From the NCBI RefSeq assembly GCF_024170505.1, contig NZ_JALJYG010000002.1, forward strand, positions 62,001-126,000: 64,000 nt of DNA. Reading direction: 5' to 3'. The DNA comes from Methanocalculus alkaliphilus. Lineage in GTDB: Archaea; Halobacteriota; Methanomicrobia; Methanomicrobiales; Methanocorpusculaceae. The translations under genes and the position numbers were made by a program. Shown one piece after another: positions 23,431 through 33,489 of the stretch (position 1 is the stretch's first letter; every line of letters begins with the position of its first letter). A model generated the notes under the pieces. That model was not told the origin of the DNA and made no database searches. It saw nothing but the letters and a program-made list of their open reading frames with translations.

Positions 23431-26400
23431 ATTACCGCATATCAAAAAAGTAATCCTCATCGGATCAGGGCCGATACAGATCGGACAGGCAGCGGAATTT
23501 GACTTCTCTGGTACACAGGCCTGCCGTGCCCTCCGTGAAGAGGGGATATCTGTTGTCCTTGTAAACTCAAATCCGGCGACAATTCAGACCGATCCCGAGA
23601 CCGCCGATGTCGTCTATGTTGAGCCGCTGAAGGCTGAGATTATCGCTGATATCATCAAAAAGGAGCGGCCCGATGGTATCCTGAGTGGTCTTGGCGGACA
23701 GACCGGATTGAATCTCACGGCGGAACTTGCGGAGATTGGAGCACTTGAGGGTGTCGAGATTCTTGGAACACCTCTTGAGGCTATCTACCTGGGTGAGGAT
23801 CGGGAAAAGTTCCGTGACCTGATGAGGCGCATTGGGGAACCTGTTCCAAAGTCGATGATCGTCAACAGGCTCGATCAGGTCGAAGAGGCATTAAAGGAAG
23901 TCGGGCTCCCTGCAATAATTCGTCCAGCGTACACACTCGGGGGATCAGGTGGCGGTGTCGCGACCACTGAAGCCGAACTCAGACGGATCGTCGAGATGGG
24001 ACTCTCGAAATCGAGGATTCGGCAGGTTCTTGTTGAAGAGAGTGTCAAGGGCTGGAACGAGGTGGAGTTTGAAGTGATGCGTGATGCAGAGGATACCTGT
24101 ATCATCATCTGCGGGATGGAGAACGTCGATCCGATGGGCGTTCATACGGGTGAGAGTGTTGTCGTTGCACCGATCCTCACACTCCGCGACGACCAGTTCC
24201 AGATGCTCAGAACAGCGTCAATTAAGATAATCAGGGCTCTTGGTGTTCAGGGCGGCTGTAATGTTCAGTTTGCCTTCAAAGATGGAGATTATCGTATTAT
24301 TGAGGTAAATCCCCGCGTCTCTCGCTCATCAGCACTTGCTTCCAAGGCGACAGGATACCCGATTGCCAGGGTGAGTGCAAAGATCGCCATCGGTTTACGG
24401 CTCGATGAGATTACAAACAGTGTTACCGGCTGCACTCCCGCATCCTTTGAACCTGCCATCGACTATGTTGTGGTGAAGGTACCACGGTGGCCCTTTGATA
24501 AATTCAAGACCGCAGATCGCTCGCTCACCACTGCTATGAAGAGTACTGGCGAGATAATGGCCATCGGGAGAAATGTTGAAGAGGGCTTCAAAAAAGCACT
24601 CAGGTCCATTGATACTGACGTTACAACACACCGCAACCCTGACGAAATCCGGATGATCCTCTCACGTCCGACCGATGAGCGGTTCCCAACACTCTTTGAT
24701 GCGTTCAGGATAGGACTTACCCTTGAAGAGATACATGATCTCACCTCAATCGAGCCGTACTTCCTTGAAAAGATCCGCCATATCGTCGAGATCGAAACCA
24801 GCCTCTCTCCCTCCTCCTCCGATGATGCGATCCGATCCGCCAAGGTTTATGGGTTCTCCAACACAGAGATTGCCGGGCTGACTGGAAAAACAATTCCGGT
24901 CATCGAAGAGATTGCTGGCGAACCAACCTATAAAATGGTCGATACCTGTGCTGCCGAGTTTCCGGCGAGCACCCCCTACTATTACTCCACATGGGAGGAT
25001 GAGTGTGAGATCGTCAATGAGCCCGGAAAGAAGGTGCTCATTCTTGGTTCAGGGCCGATCCGCATCGGTCAGGGGATTGAGTTTGACTACTGCACGGTTC
25101 ATGCCATCCAGTCCCTCAGGGAGCAGGGTGTATCGGTTCATGTCGTCAATAATAATCCAGAGACCGTATCAACCGACTTTGACACATCTGACCGTCTCTT
25201 CTTCGAGCCGATGCAGCTTGAGGATATCATGAACATCCTGAAGAAGGATGATTACTATGGCGTCATGGTTCAGTTTGGAGGACAGAACTCTGTCAATCTG
25301 ACCATTCCGATCTATGAGGATATCCAGCGTCTCGGTCTGTCAACAAAAATTCTCGGAACATCCCCTGATGCAATGGATGTTGCCGAGGATCGTGACAGGT
25401 TCAGCCTGCTCCTCGAGGAGCTCGGGATTCCAAGCCCTGCGAACGGCTCTGCATATTCTGAAGAAGAAGCTATCCAGATTGCGACCAGAATAGGATACCC
25501 CGTCCTTGTCCGGCCATCATATGTTCTTGGAGGCAGGGCAATGGAGCTGATCCATGACGAGATCGAACTGAAGACCTATATCACCGAGGCCGTTCGTGTC
25601 AGCAGGAAGCATCCGGTACTCATTGACCGTTTCCTCCATAATGCCGTCGAGCTTGATGTCGATGCCGTCTGTGATGGAAAAGATGTCCTCATCGGTGGAA
25701 TTATGGAGCATATCGAGGAAGCCGGTGTCCACTCCGGAGATTCAGCATGTGTCATCCCTACCCAGTCACTTGATGCTGAAACGATCCAGACTGTTCGTGA
25801 GTATACACGGCGACTTGCTGTCGGTCTCGGCGTCGTTGGGATGATCAATATTCAGTATGCGATCCAGGATGGAACCGTGTATGTCCTCGAAGCAAATCCA
25901 CGTGCAAGCCGGACTGTGCCTTTTGTTTCAAAAGCAACAGGTATCCCGCTTGCAAAGATTGCGGCCCGAATCATGCTTGGGGAGACAATCAAGGATATCG
26001 GGTACATCGAACGCGACATACATCATGTGGCAGTAAAAGAGGTTCTGCTCCCATTCAATAAACTCCCGGGCGTAGATGCCATCCTTGGCCCGGAGATGAA
26101 GAGCACTGGTGAAGTGATGGGGATTGACTATGACTTCGGCCGGGCATTCTATAAGGCGAGCCTTGCCGCAGACAATACCCTCCCTCTTCAGGGGCGTGTC
26201 TTCATCTCTGTCAACGATGACCAGAAAGAGGTCAGCGTTCCGATTGCCCGAAAGCTCCATGATCTTGGACTTGAGTTATATGGTACAGCCGGGACCGTTC
26301 AGTTCCTCTCTCAGGCAGGGATAAAGGTTCATCTCGTCCGAAAAGTCCAGGAGGGATCACCAAACGTCATTGATATGATGAGAAAAGGTGAGATTCAACT

Positions 26401-26593
26401 TATTATCAATACCCCGTCAGGGAAAAACTCCCGGCATGATCACTATCAGATTATGCGTATCGCTGTGGACTACAGCATCCCCTATATAACCACAATATCT
26501 GCCGCACATGCCGCCGCCATGGCAATTGAGGCATACAAAAAGAATGAGACGACGATAGAACCACTCGGCTTCTATCTCAAAAATCAGGTGTAA
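23423..26593 (+). CDS. carB: carbamoyl-phosphate synthase large subunit CarB
   Basis: A 1056-residue synthase with the usual duplicated structure: first half beginning [27 protein letters not shown], second half beginning [21 protein letters not shown] near residue 545, each with an ATP-grasp domain ([12 protein letters not shown] and [13 protein letters not shown]), and a C-terminal allosteric MGS-like domain from about 930 ([17 protein letters not shown]). Unlike some archaea that split carB into two genes, this one is a single chain. The ATG at 23423 inside the carA end is chosen over an upstream in-frame start at 23339. The end overlaps the convergent lipoprotein gene by ten bases. Confidence 0.95.
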   Translation: [1056 protein letters not shown]

Positions 26594-27783
26594 AAAACCT
26601 GACCCGGATATTTCTTTTCAGATATCCCCGGTCCGGCCACCGTAACGATCATCTCAGCCTCTGCATTGCGCGGGGCTCTGACGGTCCCCTCAACGAGTCG
26701 CATCTCCCCCTCTGGTATGGTGGAGACGGTCCTGATCTCATCATATCTCCAGGATGATCCATCTGTCGGCCGGGTTGTCATGGTAACCCGGAGATCATTG
26801 GCAGGCCCGGTTCCTGTGCTTGTTATCGTACAATACACCTGATAGTAGGCATATGCCTGATCAGTATAGATAAGGCGTGCATGGTACTGAAGTGTTATAT
26901 CCGGAGTTCTGGCCGGGACATGAATGGTCGGCCGGCTCATGGCCCGGTGGTACTGAACCGGTAATCTACCAATAGAGATACCCGGATGGTTCGATTCGAT
27001 GACAGTATAACCTTCTGGACTGATGACCCAGTCTCTCGTTTCGCGTTGCGCTTCCAGCTCAATAAGGCCGACCATATAATGATCCCGGGTCTCAATCAGA
27101 ACTGCCTGGTGGCCAAGGAGCCTTAGAAGTGAAGCGAGCAGTATTGCTGTATCCTGGCTGTCCCCCCCACCATGATAGAGTGTCTGGATCGGGTATTTTG
27201 GATAATTGTCATAGTCGTGAACTGAACCCCCTCTGTTATGCGGGAGGGACTGGACGAAGGCAATGACAAAATCTCTTCTTTGGACCTCACTGAAGCCCTG
27301 TTTGCTGGAGAGGGAGGTGAGTTCTGAAACCACACCCTGGAGTTCCTGCCGTCCGCGATCGGACATCACATAGTCGGCCGGGTGCGGTTTGTCCCTTGGG
27401 AGGGTGGCAAAGTAATTGTATTGGTCTGCGGGGATATACATCGTCCATGAATAATACGAGCCCCCATAGAACCATCGATAGACCTCGGCTGTATCCGAGT
27501 TTCTTAATGCTATCTTCTTCTCCGTATCCATCTGTTCGTCTTCAGCAGGGAGCTGGGAGATAAACCATGTAACATCTGATGGGGAGGCAACTTCGGCGTT
27601 CCCAGAATCAGGAAGGTGATAGTCCGTCTCATCCTTTGTGAAAGGATGTGGTAAATCTTCAGATCCCAGACACCCGGCCAATGAGGTCAATACAAGTAAG
27701 AGGCTGATCAGCGGGATCACGTTGAAGTTTCTCTTTGAACCGGTTTGTCGTACTGCAGACATCTCCCGCCTCACAGGTTTCAT
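26584..27783 (-). CDS. transglutaminase-like lipoprotein with Cys replaced by Ser
   Basis: A 399-residue exported protein with a basic start, a hydrophobic segment and a lipobox ending in C38 (LTSLAGCLGSE). The central domain follows the transglutaminase/protease fold: the nucleophile region normally reads GGDCxDxAxLLASLLRxLG, but here it is GGGDSQDTAILLASLLRLLG with serine at position 209; H235 (TRDHYMVGL) is kept, and the usual acidic third residue is unclear. The C-terminal ~100 residues form a beta-sandwich-like domain (TRPTDGSSWRYDEI). It could be an inactive binding protein or use serine. It follows the 27780 lipoprotein gene with a four-base overlap. Confidence 0.75.
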   Translation of the reverse strand: MKPVRREMSAVRQTGSKRNFNVIPLISLLLVLTSLAGCLGSEDLPHPFTKDETDYHLPDSGNAEVASPSDVTWFISQLPAEDEQMDTEKKIALRNSDTAEVYRWFYGGSYYSWTMYIPADQYNYFATLPRDKPHPADYVMSDRGRQELQGVVSELTSLSSKQGFSEVQRRDFVIAFVQSLPHNRGGSVHDYDNYPKYPIQTLYHGGGDSQDTAILLASLLRLLGHQAVLIETRDHYMVGLIELEAQRETRDWVISPEGYTVIESNHPGISIGRLPVQYHRAMSRPTIHVPARTPDITLQYHARLIYTDQAYAYYQVYCTITSTGTGPANDLRVTMTTRPTDGSSWRYDEIRTVSTIPEGEMRLVEGTVRAPRNAEAEMIVTVAGPGISEKKYPGQVFYT

Positions 27784-28376
27784 AGCTTCTGGTGAAGTCT
27801 GCTCTCAAGAACTGTACCCTGATGAGCGATCTCCATCATTTCTCTTTGTGACTGCTCAAGAGCGGGATGCAGTTGCTTCGGAAGTGCATCTCGTTGGATT
27901 GTATCCATCATATATGCAGCTTCTATGGACTTCTCTATCATCCGGGAGACCTGATTCTTTGCCTTCATTATCTCATCCCTCCAGCCGATATAGTTAAAAT
28001 CCTCGTATAATCGGTCAGCCTGGCGGAGGTGTGACTGGTATATCATGTAGTCCTCCTTGAATACCTGACTCATCAATCCAAACGCATCATTCCATGTCCG
28101 GTATGCCTGATACTGTGCTGCAAGATCCGGTTCATCCTCAGGAATCTCCTCAATCTCCGATAATATCTGGTTTATCATCCAGATCTCATCATCCAGCACA
28201 AAGGTGTTCACCCTTCCTTCGATGAGATCAAGATCCGAGAGTGCCTCTGTTGCAGCGATTATATGTGGTGGAACCTGATTGAGCTGGCCGGACCCAAAAA
28301 TACATCCTGAAACAAGAACCGCAGCTACTATCATGAGAAAGATTGGAATAACACCTTTACGCACCGGAATCACCAT
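27780..28376 (-). CDS. helical lipoprotein of unknown function
   Basis: A 198-residue protein with a lipoprotein signal (IFLMIVAAVLVSGCIFGSG, lipid Cys at 25) and an otherwise all-helical, acidic mature part with several tryptophan/tyrosine pairs (YQAYRTWNDAFGL, YEDFNYIGWRDEIM). No family recognised. It is the first gene of a two-gene unit with the transglutaminase-like lipoprotein, overlapping it as ATGA, so the two probably act together outside the membrane. Confidence 0.75.
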   Translation of the reverse strand: MVIPVRKGVIPIFLMIVAAVLVSGCIFGSGQLNQVPPHIIAATEALSDLDLIEGRVNTFVLDDEIWMINQILSEIEEIPEDEPDLAAQYQAYRTWNDAFGLMSQVFKEDYMIYQSHLRQADRLYEDFNYIGWRDEIMKAKNQVSRMIEKSIEAAYMMDTIQRDALPKQLHPALEQSQREMMEIAHQGTVLESRLHQKL

Positions 28377-28506
28377 GGCTATTATATATATAACAGAACA
28401 TCATGATAGCCTTTTGCTTCGTAGCCTGCCATCTGTTCATCTCTCAACCTTTCAATAGACTCATTGCTCTTGAGAGATCATATTTATCAGAAGACCGGTG
28501 TTTATC

Positions 28507-29682
28507 ATGTCAGAGAAGACCGTTGTACTATCATTTTCGGGAGGACTGGATACCTCCATCTGTGTTCCGCTTTTAAAGGAGCGATACGGGTTTGATCGCG
28601 TCGTCACCGTCGCCGTCGATGTCGGCCAGCCACAAGCAGAAGTCACAATGGCAACAGAGAAGGGAAAGCTCATCGCTGATACGCATTATACCATCGATGC
28701 AACCCGGAAATTTGTTGCAAACCACATATTCCCTGCCATTAAGGCAAACGGGGCATATGAGGGCTATCCGATGGGAACAGCACTTGCACGCCCACTGATA
28801 GCCGAAGAGACTGTCGCCATCGCAAAAAAGGAAGGCGCAACCGCCATCGCTCACGGATGTACGGGAAAGGGGAATGATCAGCTCAGGTTCGACTTCATCT
28901 TCAGGATGCATGGATATGAGATTATCGCACCGATGCGTGAGATGAATCTCACCCGGGAGTGGGAGATTGAGTATGCACAGAAACACAACATACCTGTTCC
29001 TGTCGTGAAGGATAAACCCTGGAGTATCGACGAAAATATCTGGAGCCGGAGTATTGAGGGTGGAAAGCTTGAGGATCCCGCCTATCATCCACCTGATGAG
29101 ATCTTCCACTGGACTATAGCACCTCAGGACGCACCTGATACCCCCGAAGATATCACAATCGAATTTAAAGAAGGAGTCCCCGTCGCCTTAAATGGTGAGG
29201 AGATGGATGGTGTCTCGCTCATCATTCGTCTGAATGAGATAGCAGGCAGACATGGTATCGGAAGAAACGATATGGTGGAGGATCGGATCCTTGGGCTGAA
29301 AGCAAGGGAGAACTACGAACACCCTGCCGCGACGGTGATCCTCACTGCCCATAAAGATCTCGAACGGCTTGTCCTGACCCGGCAGGAACTTGCATTCAAG
29401 CATGGTGTCGATGATAAGTGGTCTGAGCTTGCCTATATGGGTCTTGTCCATGAGCCACTGTACCATGCGTTAAACGCCTTTATCGATACAACACAGATGC
29501 GTGTCAATGGATCAGTTGATCTCCGGCTCTATAAAGGCGGGGTTCATATACGAGGACGGTCATCACCTGATGCCATCTACTCTGATGATCTGGTGTCCTT
29601 TGACAGTACAACGCTTGATCAGTCTCATGCGGTTGGCTATTCGGTATTCTTCGGCCTCCAGGCCCGGATGATGAAGAAATAA
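28507..29682 (+). CDS. argG: argininosuccinate synthase
   Basis: A 391-residue ATP-dependent ligase joining citrulline and aspartate in arginine synthesis. It opens [20 protein letters not shown], the PP-loop ATP-binding motif, and contains [15 protein letters not shown] near 115, [18 protein letters not shown] and the C-terminal [14 protein letters not shown] start at the ATG at 28507; CATATTTAT about 25 bases upstream suggests a leaderless message, while the codons back to 28498 add nothing family-like. It stands alone. Confidence 0.95.
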   Translation: MSEKTVVLSFSGGLDTSICVPLLKERYGFDRVVTVAVDVGQPQAEVTMATEKGKLIADTHYTIDATRKFVANHIFPAIKANGAYEGYPMGTALARPLIAEETVAIAKKEGATAIAHGCTGKGNDQLRFDFIFRMHGYEIIAPMREMNLTREWEIEYAQKHNIPVPVVKDKPWSIDENIWSRSIEGGKLEDPAYHPPDEIFHWTIAPQDAPDTPEDITIEFKEGVPVALNGEEMDGVSLIIRLNEIAGRHGIGRNDMVEDRILGLKARENYEHPAATVILTAHKDLERLVLTRQELAFKHGVDDKWSELAYMGLVHEPLYHALNAFIDTTQMRVNGSVDLRLYKGGVHIRGRSSPDAIYSDDLVSFDSTTLDQSHAVGYSVFFGLQARMMKK

Positions 29683-29690
29683 AAAAAGGG

Positions 29691-30095
29691 TTAACCGAGG
29701 AGTTCCCCTGCCTTCGGGCCCGGGGCACACTCATATATCTCTTTTACCTTCAGAATAAGGAGCGATTTCCCTGAGAGGTTTGGTTTCTTCTCATGGAGAA
29801 TTGCCCGCATTTTCCCGACATTCTCACCACTCTGTTCAACAGTGACATCACACTTGATCTGGACACAGCCTCCAACACTCTGGCTCCAGACATAAAGTGC
29901 CGCATGTGGGTTCTCAAGGACATTCTCAAGAGTCTTCTTCATAAAATTATCTGCAATCCAGATGGTCTCTTCATCAATGACCCATATGCTTCCCATGGGG
30001 ACAACATTTGGAATTCCATCTCTGGATGCTGTTGCGAGAGGAAGAATCTTCACCTCTGCAATTGCGTCCTTCAGCTTCTGATCAATCTGTACCAT
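29691..30095 (-). CDS. pyridoxamine 5'-phosphate oxidase-like FMN-binding protein
   Basis: A 134-residue split-barrel protein: ILPLATASRDGIPNVVPMGSIWVIDEETIWIADNF is the typical first half, HAALYVWSQSVGGCVQIKC the second, and it ends ECAPGPKAGELLG. Members bind FMN or F420 and reduce varied substrates; the short methanogen type is uncharacterised. It is convergent with argG, nine bases apart. Confidence 0.85.
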   Translation of the reverse strand: MVQIDQKLKDAIAEVKILPLATASRDGIPNVVPMGSIWVIDEETIWIADNFMKKTLENVLENPHAALYVWSQSVGGCVQIKCDVTVEQSGENVGKMRAILHEKKPNLSGKSLLILKVKEIYECAPGPKAGELLG

Positions 30096-30167
30096 TTTTA
30101 TTCAGTCCTCTTTCTGGAACTGTTCATCCATACTGGGAAATAAGTGTTGTGCTTGTTCCCGGGGAAT

Positions 30168-31811
30168 TCAGGTATTCAGGAAGAGATCAATATCCGAGAA
30201 GATCCTCTGATCAAAAAGGCCCCGCTCCGTCAGCCGCAGTTCAGGAATAACCGTCAGTGCAAGGAATGAGAGGTACATAAAGGGATTTTCAATGGCACCA
30301 GATGATTCAGCCTCTCTCTCCAGTTCCCTGAGCTTTGTAATCACCTCGGGATAGGGGGCATCCGACATGATACCACCATAGGGAAGAGGGAGGACGGTCT
30401 TCTTTTCCCCCGCCACAACGGCCATCGCACCGTTATGGGTGGCAACAACCCTGATTGCAGATATGATATCCGCATCATCTGCACCGACCGCTACAATATT
30501 ATGGGAGTCATGTGAGACACTGATAGCGAGGGCACCGGATGTGAGCCCGAATCCACGGACAAGCCCAAGCCCGAAACCCTGCCGGAGATATCGATCACAG
30601 ACGACAGCCTTGAGAATATCATTATGGGCATCCGGAAGATTTTCACCGATGATATCATGGATCTCCTCACTGGTTGTAATCTGTCCGGGGATGATGGCGA
30701 TGACACGTGCAGGTCCTGTTCCGTGGATAGTCAGATCCGGCTTCTCAGGCAGGGTGCAGGAGAACTCGGTCCTGAATGGAGCCGGTGGTGTATAGGTACT
30801 ACCCCTGATCTCTTTCCCTCGTTTGAATACTCTTCCCACCTGAAAGACCGGAGTCGGATCCAAAACAACAAAATCCGCAATCCGGCCTGGTGCAAGAGCG
30901 CCCCGATCATGCAGTCCGAATCGTTCTGCCGGGGTCAGTGTCGCCATTCTGAGTGCCACCTCCTCATCCATACCGCTATCCATTGCGATTCGGATGCAGT
31001 CATCGATTGATCCGGCATCCATCAGCATATCGGCATGACGGTCATCGGTTGCAAATGCGCATCTGGGTGCTGTCCTGCAGTTTGCTATTGGTGCCAGATC
31101 CCGGAGGTTCCGTGCAGCTGCGCCTTCCCTCATGAAGATATACATACCTTTCCGAAGCTTCTCTTCTGCCTCCCGGGATGTGATGCATTCATGATCGCTC
31201 TGGATACCCGATCTGATATACTGGTCAAGCGAAGCCCCTTGGAGCAGGGGGGCATGCCCATCAACAATGGTTGAGAGGGCAATCTTCTTGAGGACCTCCG
31301 GATCTCCACAGAGGACGCCCGGTACATTCATCATCTCACCAAGGCCGATCACCCGTCTATCTGATCGAAGGGGTGAAAGATCGTCTGCGCTGAGTACAGC
31401 GCCTGAGGAGTCGAGGGGTGTCGCTGGAACGCAGGAGGGGAGCATGAAGAAGATATCAAGGGGTGTCCTCTCCGCATCATCCATCATTGCCCGGATTCCC
31501 CGGATGCCTGCAACATTTGCGATCTCATGGGGATCAGCGACCACCGTGGTTGTACCATGAGAAAGTACAAGACGGCCAAACTCCGCAGGTGTAAGGAGTG
31601 AACTCTCGATATGGACATGGGCATCAATCAGCCCGGGCACGATTCTTGCACCCCCAAGATCCATCTCTTCCGATCCTGTATATTCGGATCCATGCCCGAG
31701 GACAACGCCATCGCGAACTGCCAGTGTCTCGTCATCCCATTCGCAGGTGAAGGGGTTGAAGATCCGGGCATTGTGTATGACAAGATCTGCCTGTAACGGG
31801 TCTTCGATCAT
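30168..31811 (-). CDS. ade: adenine deaminase
   Basis: A 547-residue metal-dependent amidohydrolase that turns adenine into hypoxanthine for purine salvage. The barrel starts with GLIDAHVHIESSLLTP (HxH), then TTTVVADPHEIANV, VDGHAPLLQG, GIQSDHECI and CAFATDDRHADM; the C-terminal Ade-specific domain includes SVSHDSHNIVAVGADDADI. Length and motif order are normal. Its start overlaps the upstream lipoprotein stop by four bases. Confidence 0.94.
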   Translation of the reverse strand: MIEDPLQADLVIHNARIFNPFTCEWDDETLAVRDGVVLGHGSEYTGSEEMDLGGARIVPGLIDAHVHIESSLLTPAEFGRLVLSHGTTTVVADPHEIANVAGIRGIRAMMDDAERTPLDIFFMLPSCVPATPLDSSGAVLSADDLSPLRSDRRVIGLGEMMNVPGVLCGDPEVLKKIALSTIVDGHAPLLQGASLDQYIRSGIQSDHECITSREAEEKLRKGMYIFMREGAAARNLRDLAPIANCRTAPRCAFATDDRHADMLMDAGSIDDCIRIAMDSGMDEEVALRMATLTPAERFGLHDRGALAPGRIADFVVLDPTPVFQVGRVFKRGKEIRGSTYTPPAPFRTEFSCTLPEKPDLTIHGTGPARVIAIIPGQITTSEEIHDIIGENLPDAHNDILKAVVCDRYLRQGFGLGLVRGFGLTSGALAISVSHDSHNIVAVGADDADIISAIRVVATHNGAMAVVAGEKKTVLPLPYGGIMSDAPYPEVITKLRELEREAESSGAIENPFMYLSFLALTVIPELRLTERGLFDQRIFSDIDLFLNT

Positions 31812-32182
31812 GGCTGCTCCGTACTATCCACTTGAAAGTTTGTTATATATCCATGCAACCGTTTTCCATCCTGAAAGAGTATAATATGCGCTTTATAGAA
31901 ACCATCAGGGAGTGGCGTATCGATTGTAACAGTATCCTCTCCAGGAATGTGTTTGAGGGGTGTGTAGATTATCTCCTCTTCCTCCTGGAACAGACCGTCA
32001 ATCCGTTGAATGATGATCAGAGCCATCAGGTCATCAGGTATACCTGATTCACGTATCTGAAAGACGAAGGCGGAATCCTCATAGGCTACCGATTCGACGC
32101 CCATAGTGGTCAGACACCCTGCGGTGATAATAGCCGGGATGATTGCCATAAGAACGAGAAGAATCCATTTTCTCATTATCAT
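31808..32182 (-). CDS. small lipoprotein of unknown function
   Basis: A 124-residue protein starting MIMRKWILLVLMAIIPAIIT with a lipobox AGC (Cys about 23) and a mature part that looks like one beta sandwich (FVFQIRESGIPDDLMALIII, DGFYKAHIILFQDGK). The frame is open upstream to 32290, but that part encodes an unlikely second hydrophobic helix and overlaps the promoter: TTTATATTTATTG lies about 25 bases before the ATG at 32182, so I take a leaderless start there. It is cotranscribed with ade through an ATGA overlap, without an obvious functional link. Confidence 0.65.
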   Translation of the reverse strand: MIMRKWILLVLMAIIPAIITAGCLTTMGVESVAYEDSAFVFQIRESGIPDDLMALIIIQRIDGLFQEEEEIIYTPLKHIPGEDTVTIDTPLPDGFYKAHIILFQDGKRLHGYITNFQVDSTEQP

Positions 32183-32316
32183 GACTAGCAGAGCAATAAA
32201 TATAAAGATTCCTATTATTATAATCCTGAGTCGTCGGGGAAGGGATATCGAAGAGAAATATAATAAAAAGATGTCTGTGACTGCAATCATCTATAAGACC
32301 TTGAACAAGGAATATA

Positions 32317-33129
32317 ATGATGATAGAAATCATGGATGATCTAAAACAGATAAAAAATTTAATAGAAAAGACCATCGGGGTACGATGCTCAAATTATAAA
32401 GAAGAGTATATCAAAAGGCGGCTCCTCTCCCGCATGCGGACGACCGGAACCGGTACTTATGACGATTATACCCGTTACCTCAATAATAATCCTGATGAAT
32501 GGGAGCTCCTCAGAAATGCATTAACAATTAATGTTACCGAGTTTTTCAGGGATGCTGAAGTATTTGAGATTATCAGAAAAGAGATCATACCAAAGATTCT
32601 CAACGATCATGGTCGCATACGTATCTGGTGTGCCGGGTGTTCCTCAGGTGAGGAGCCATACTCCCTTGCGATGATCCTCTCTGAGCTGACAACAAGGAAG
32701 GGGGGCGTCAGTGGTACGATTTATGCAACCGATATTGACGAGAAGATCCTCCAGAAAGCAAAGGATGGAATATATGAAGCTAAATCAATGGATAAACTCG
32801 GATCCGCTGCTATTCGCCGTCACTTTACCGAGCTCCCCGATGGACGGTTTCAGGTGAAGCAGCATCTCAAGGATATGATTCATTTCCGCAAACATGATCT
32901 CATGAGTGGAATCCCGGGCGCACGGTATGTGGATATGGTTACCTGCAGGAATGTTACCATCTATTTTACTGAACAACAGAAGAACGATCTCGCACGTACC
33001 TTTCATACCGCACTGAATAGCGGGGGGTATTATGTTATGGGAAAGACTGAGTATCTGGGCCGTGAGGTTGAAGGGCTCTTCTCCCAGTATAATACCCTCC
33101 AGAAGATCCTCATAAAAAATGATGTTTAG
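32317..33129 (+). CDS. cheR: chemotaxis protein methyltransferase CheR
   Basis: A 270-residue enzyme that methylates glutamates of chemoreceptors with S-adenosylmethionine. The N-terminal helical domain (IEKTIGVRCSNYKEEYIKRRL), the TINVTEFFRD motif, IRIWCAGCSSGEEPYSLAMI (SAM-binding loop) and VDMVTCRNVTIYF are standard for CheR. No other chemotaxis gene and no receptor lie in the window, so this copy is solitary and may serve a receptor system encoded elsewhere. Confidence 0.93.
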   Translation: MMIEIMDDLKQIKNLIEKTIGVRCSNYKEEYIKRRLLSRMRTTGTGTYDDYTRYLNNNPDEWELLRNALTINVTEFFRDAEVFEIIRKEIIPKILNDHGRIRIWCAGCSSGEEPYSLAMILSELTTRKGGVSGTIYATDIDEKILQKAKDGIYEAKSMDKLGSAAIRRHFTELPDGRFQVKQHLKDMIHFRKHDLMSGIPGARYVDMVTCRNVTIYFTEQQKNDLARTFHTALNSGGYYVMGKTEYLGREVEGLFSQYNTLQKILIKNDV

Positions 33130-33135
33130 CGAGGA

Positions 33136-33390
33136 TCACCAGAGTTTCTTTTGATTAAGGTTATACTCAGGATCATCCACCTGGGCAATATTTTTCAGCC
33201 TGGTATGTCTCTGCCCTCGTCTTTTTATCTCAATAAAGATTGTAAAGAAGTTTACTCCAATAAGAACGAGGACCAGGAAGAGACTTATCCAGAGGAGGAC
33301 ACCCTGTGACGTCAGGAAGAGGGCAAAGAGCAGAACCACAAAGGATATGAGATAGAAAATGACCCATGTCCTAAGTACCGGGATATCCAT
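33136..33390 (-). CDS. small two-helix membrane protein
   Basis: An 84-residue protein with two helices (WVIFYLISFVVLLFALFLTS and VLLWISLFLVLVLIGVNFFTIF) followed by a basic cytoplasmic tail (EIKRRGQRHTRLKNIAQ). The pattern is that of a real small membrane protein. It is convergent with cheR and its stop lies six bases from the cheR stop. No family recognised. Confidence 0.65.
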   Translation of the reverse strand: MDIPVLRTWVIFYLISFVVLLFALFLTSQGVLLWISLFLVLVLIGVNFFTIFIEIKRRGQRHTRLKNIAQVDDPEYNLNQKKLW

Positions 33391-33489
33391 GAATTTATTA
33401 CTTCATTCATACAAAAGAATCTTTCGATGTCGTGATCCTGTCTCTGTCTGTATCACAAACAATTTTACCATATAGATCGGATTATCTGT

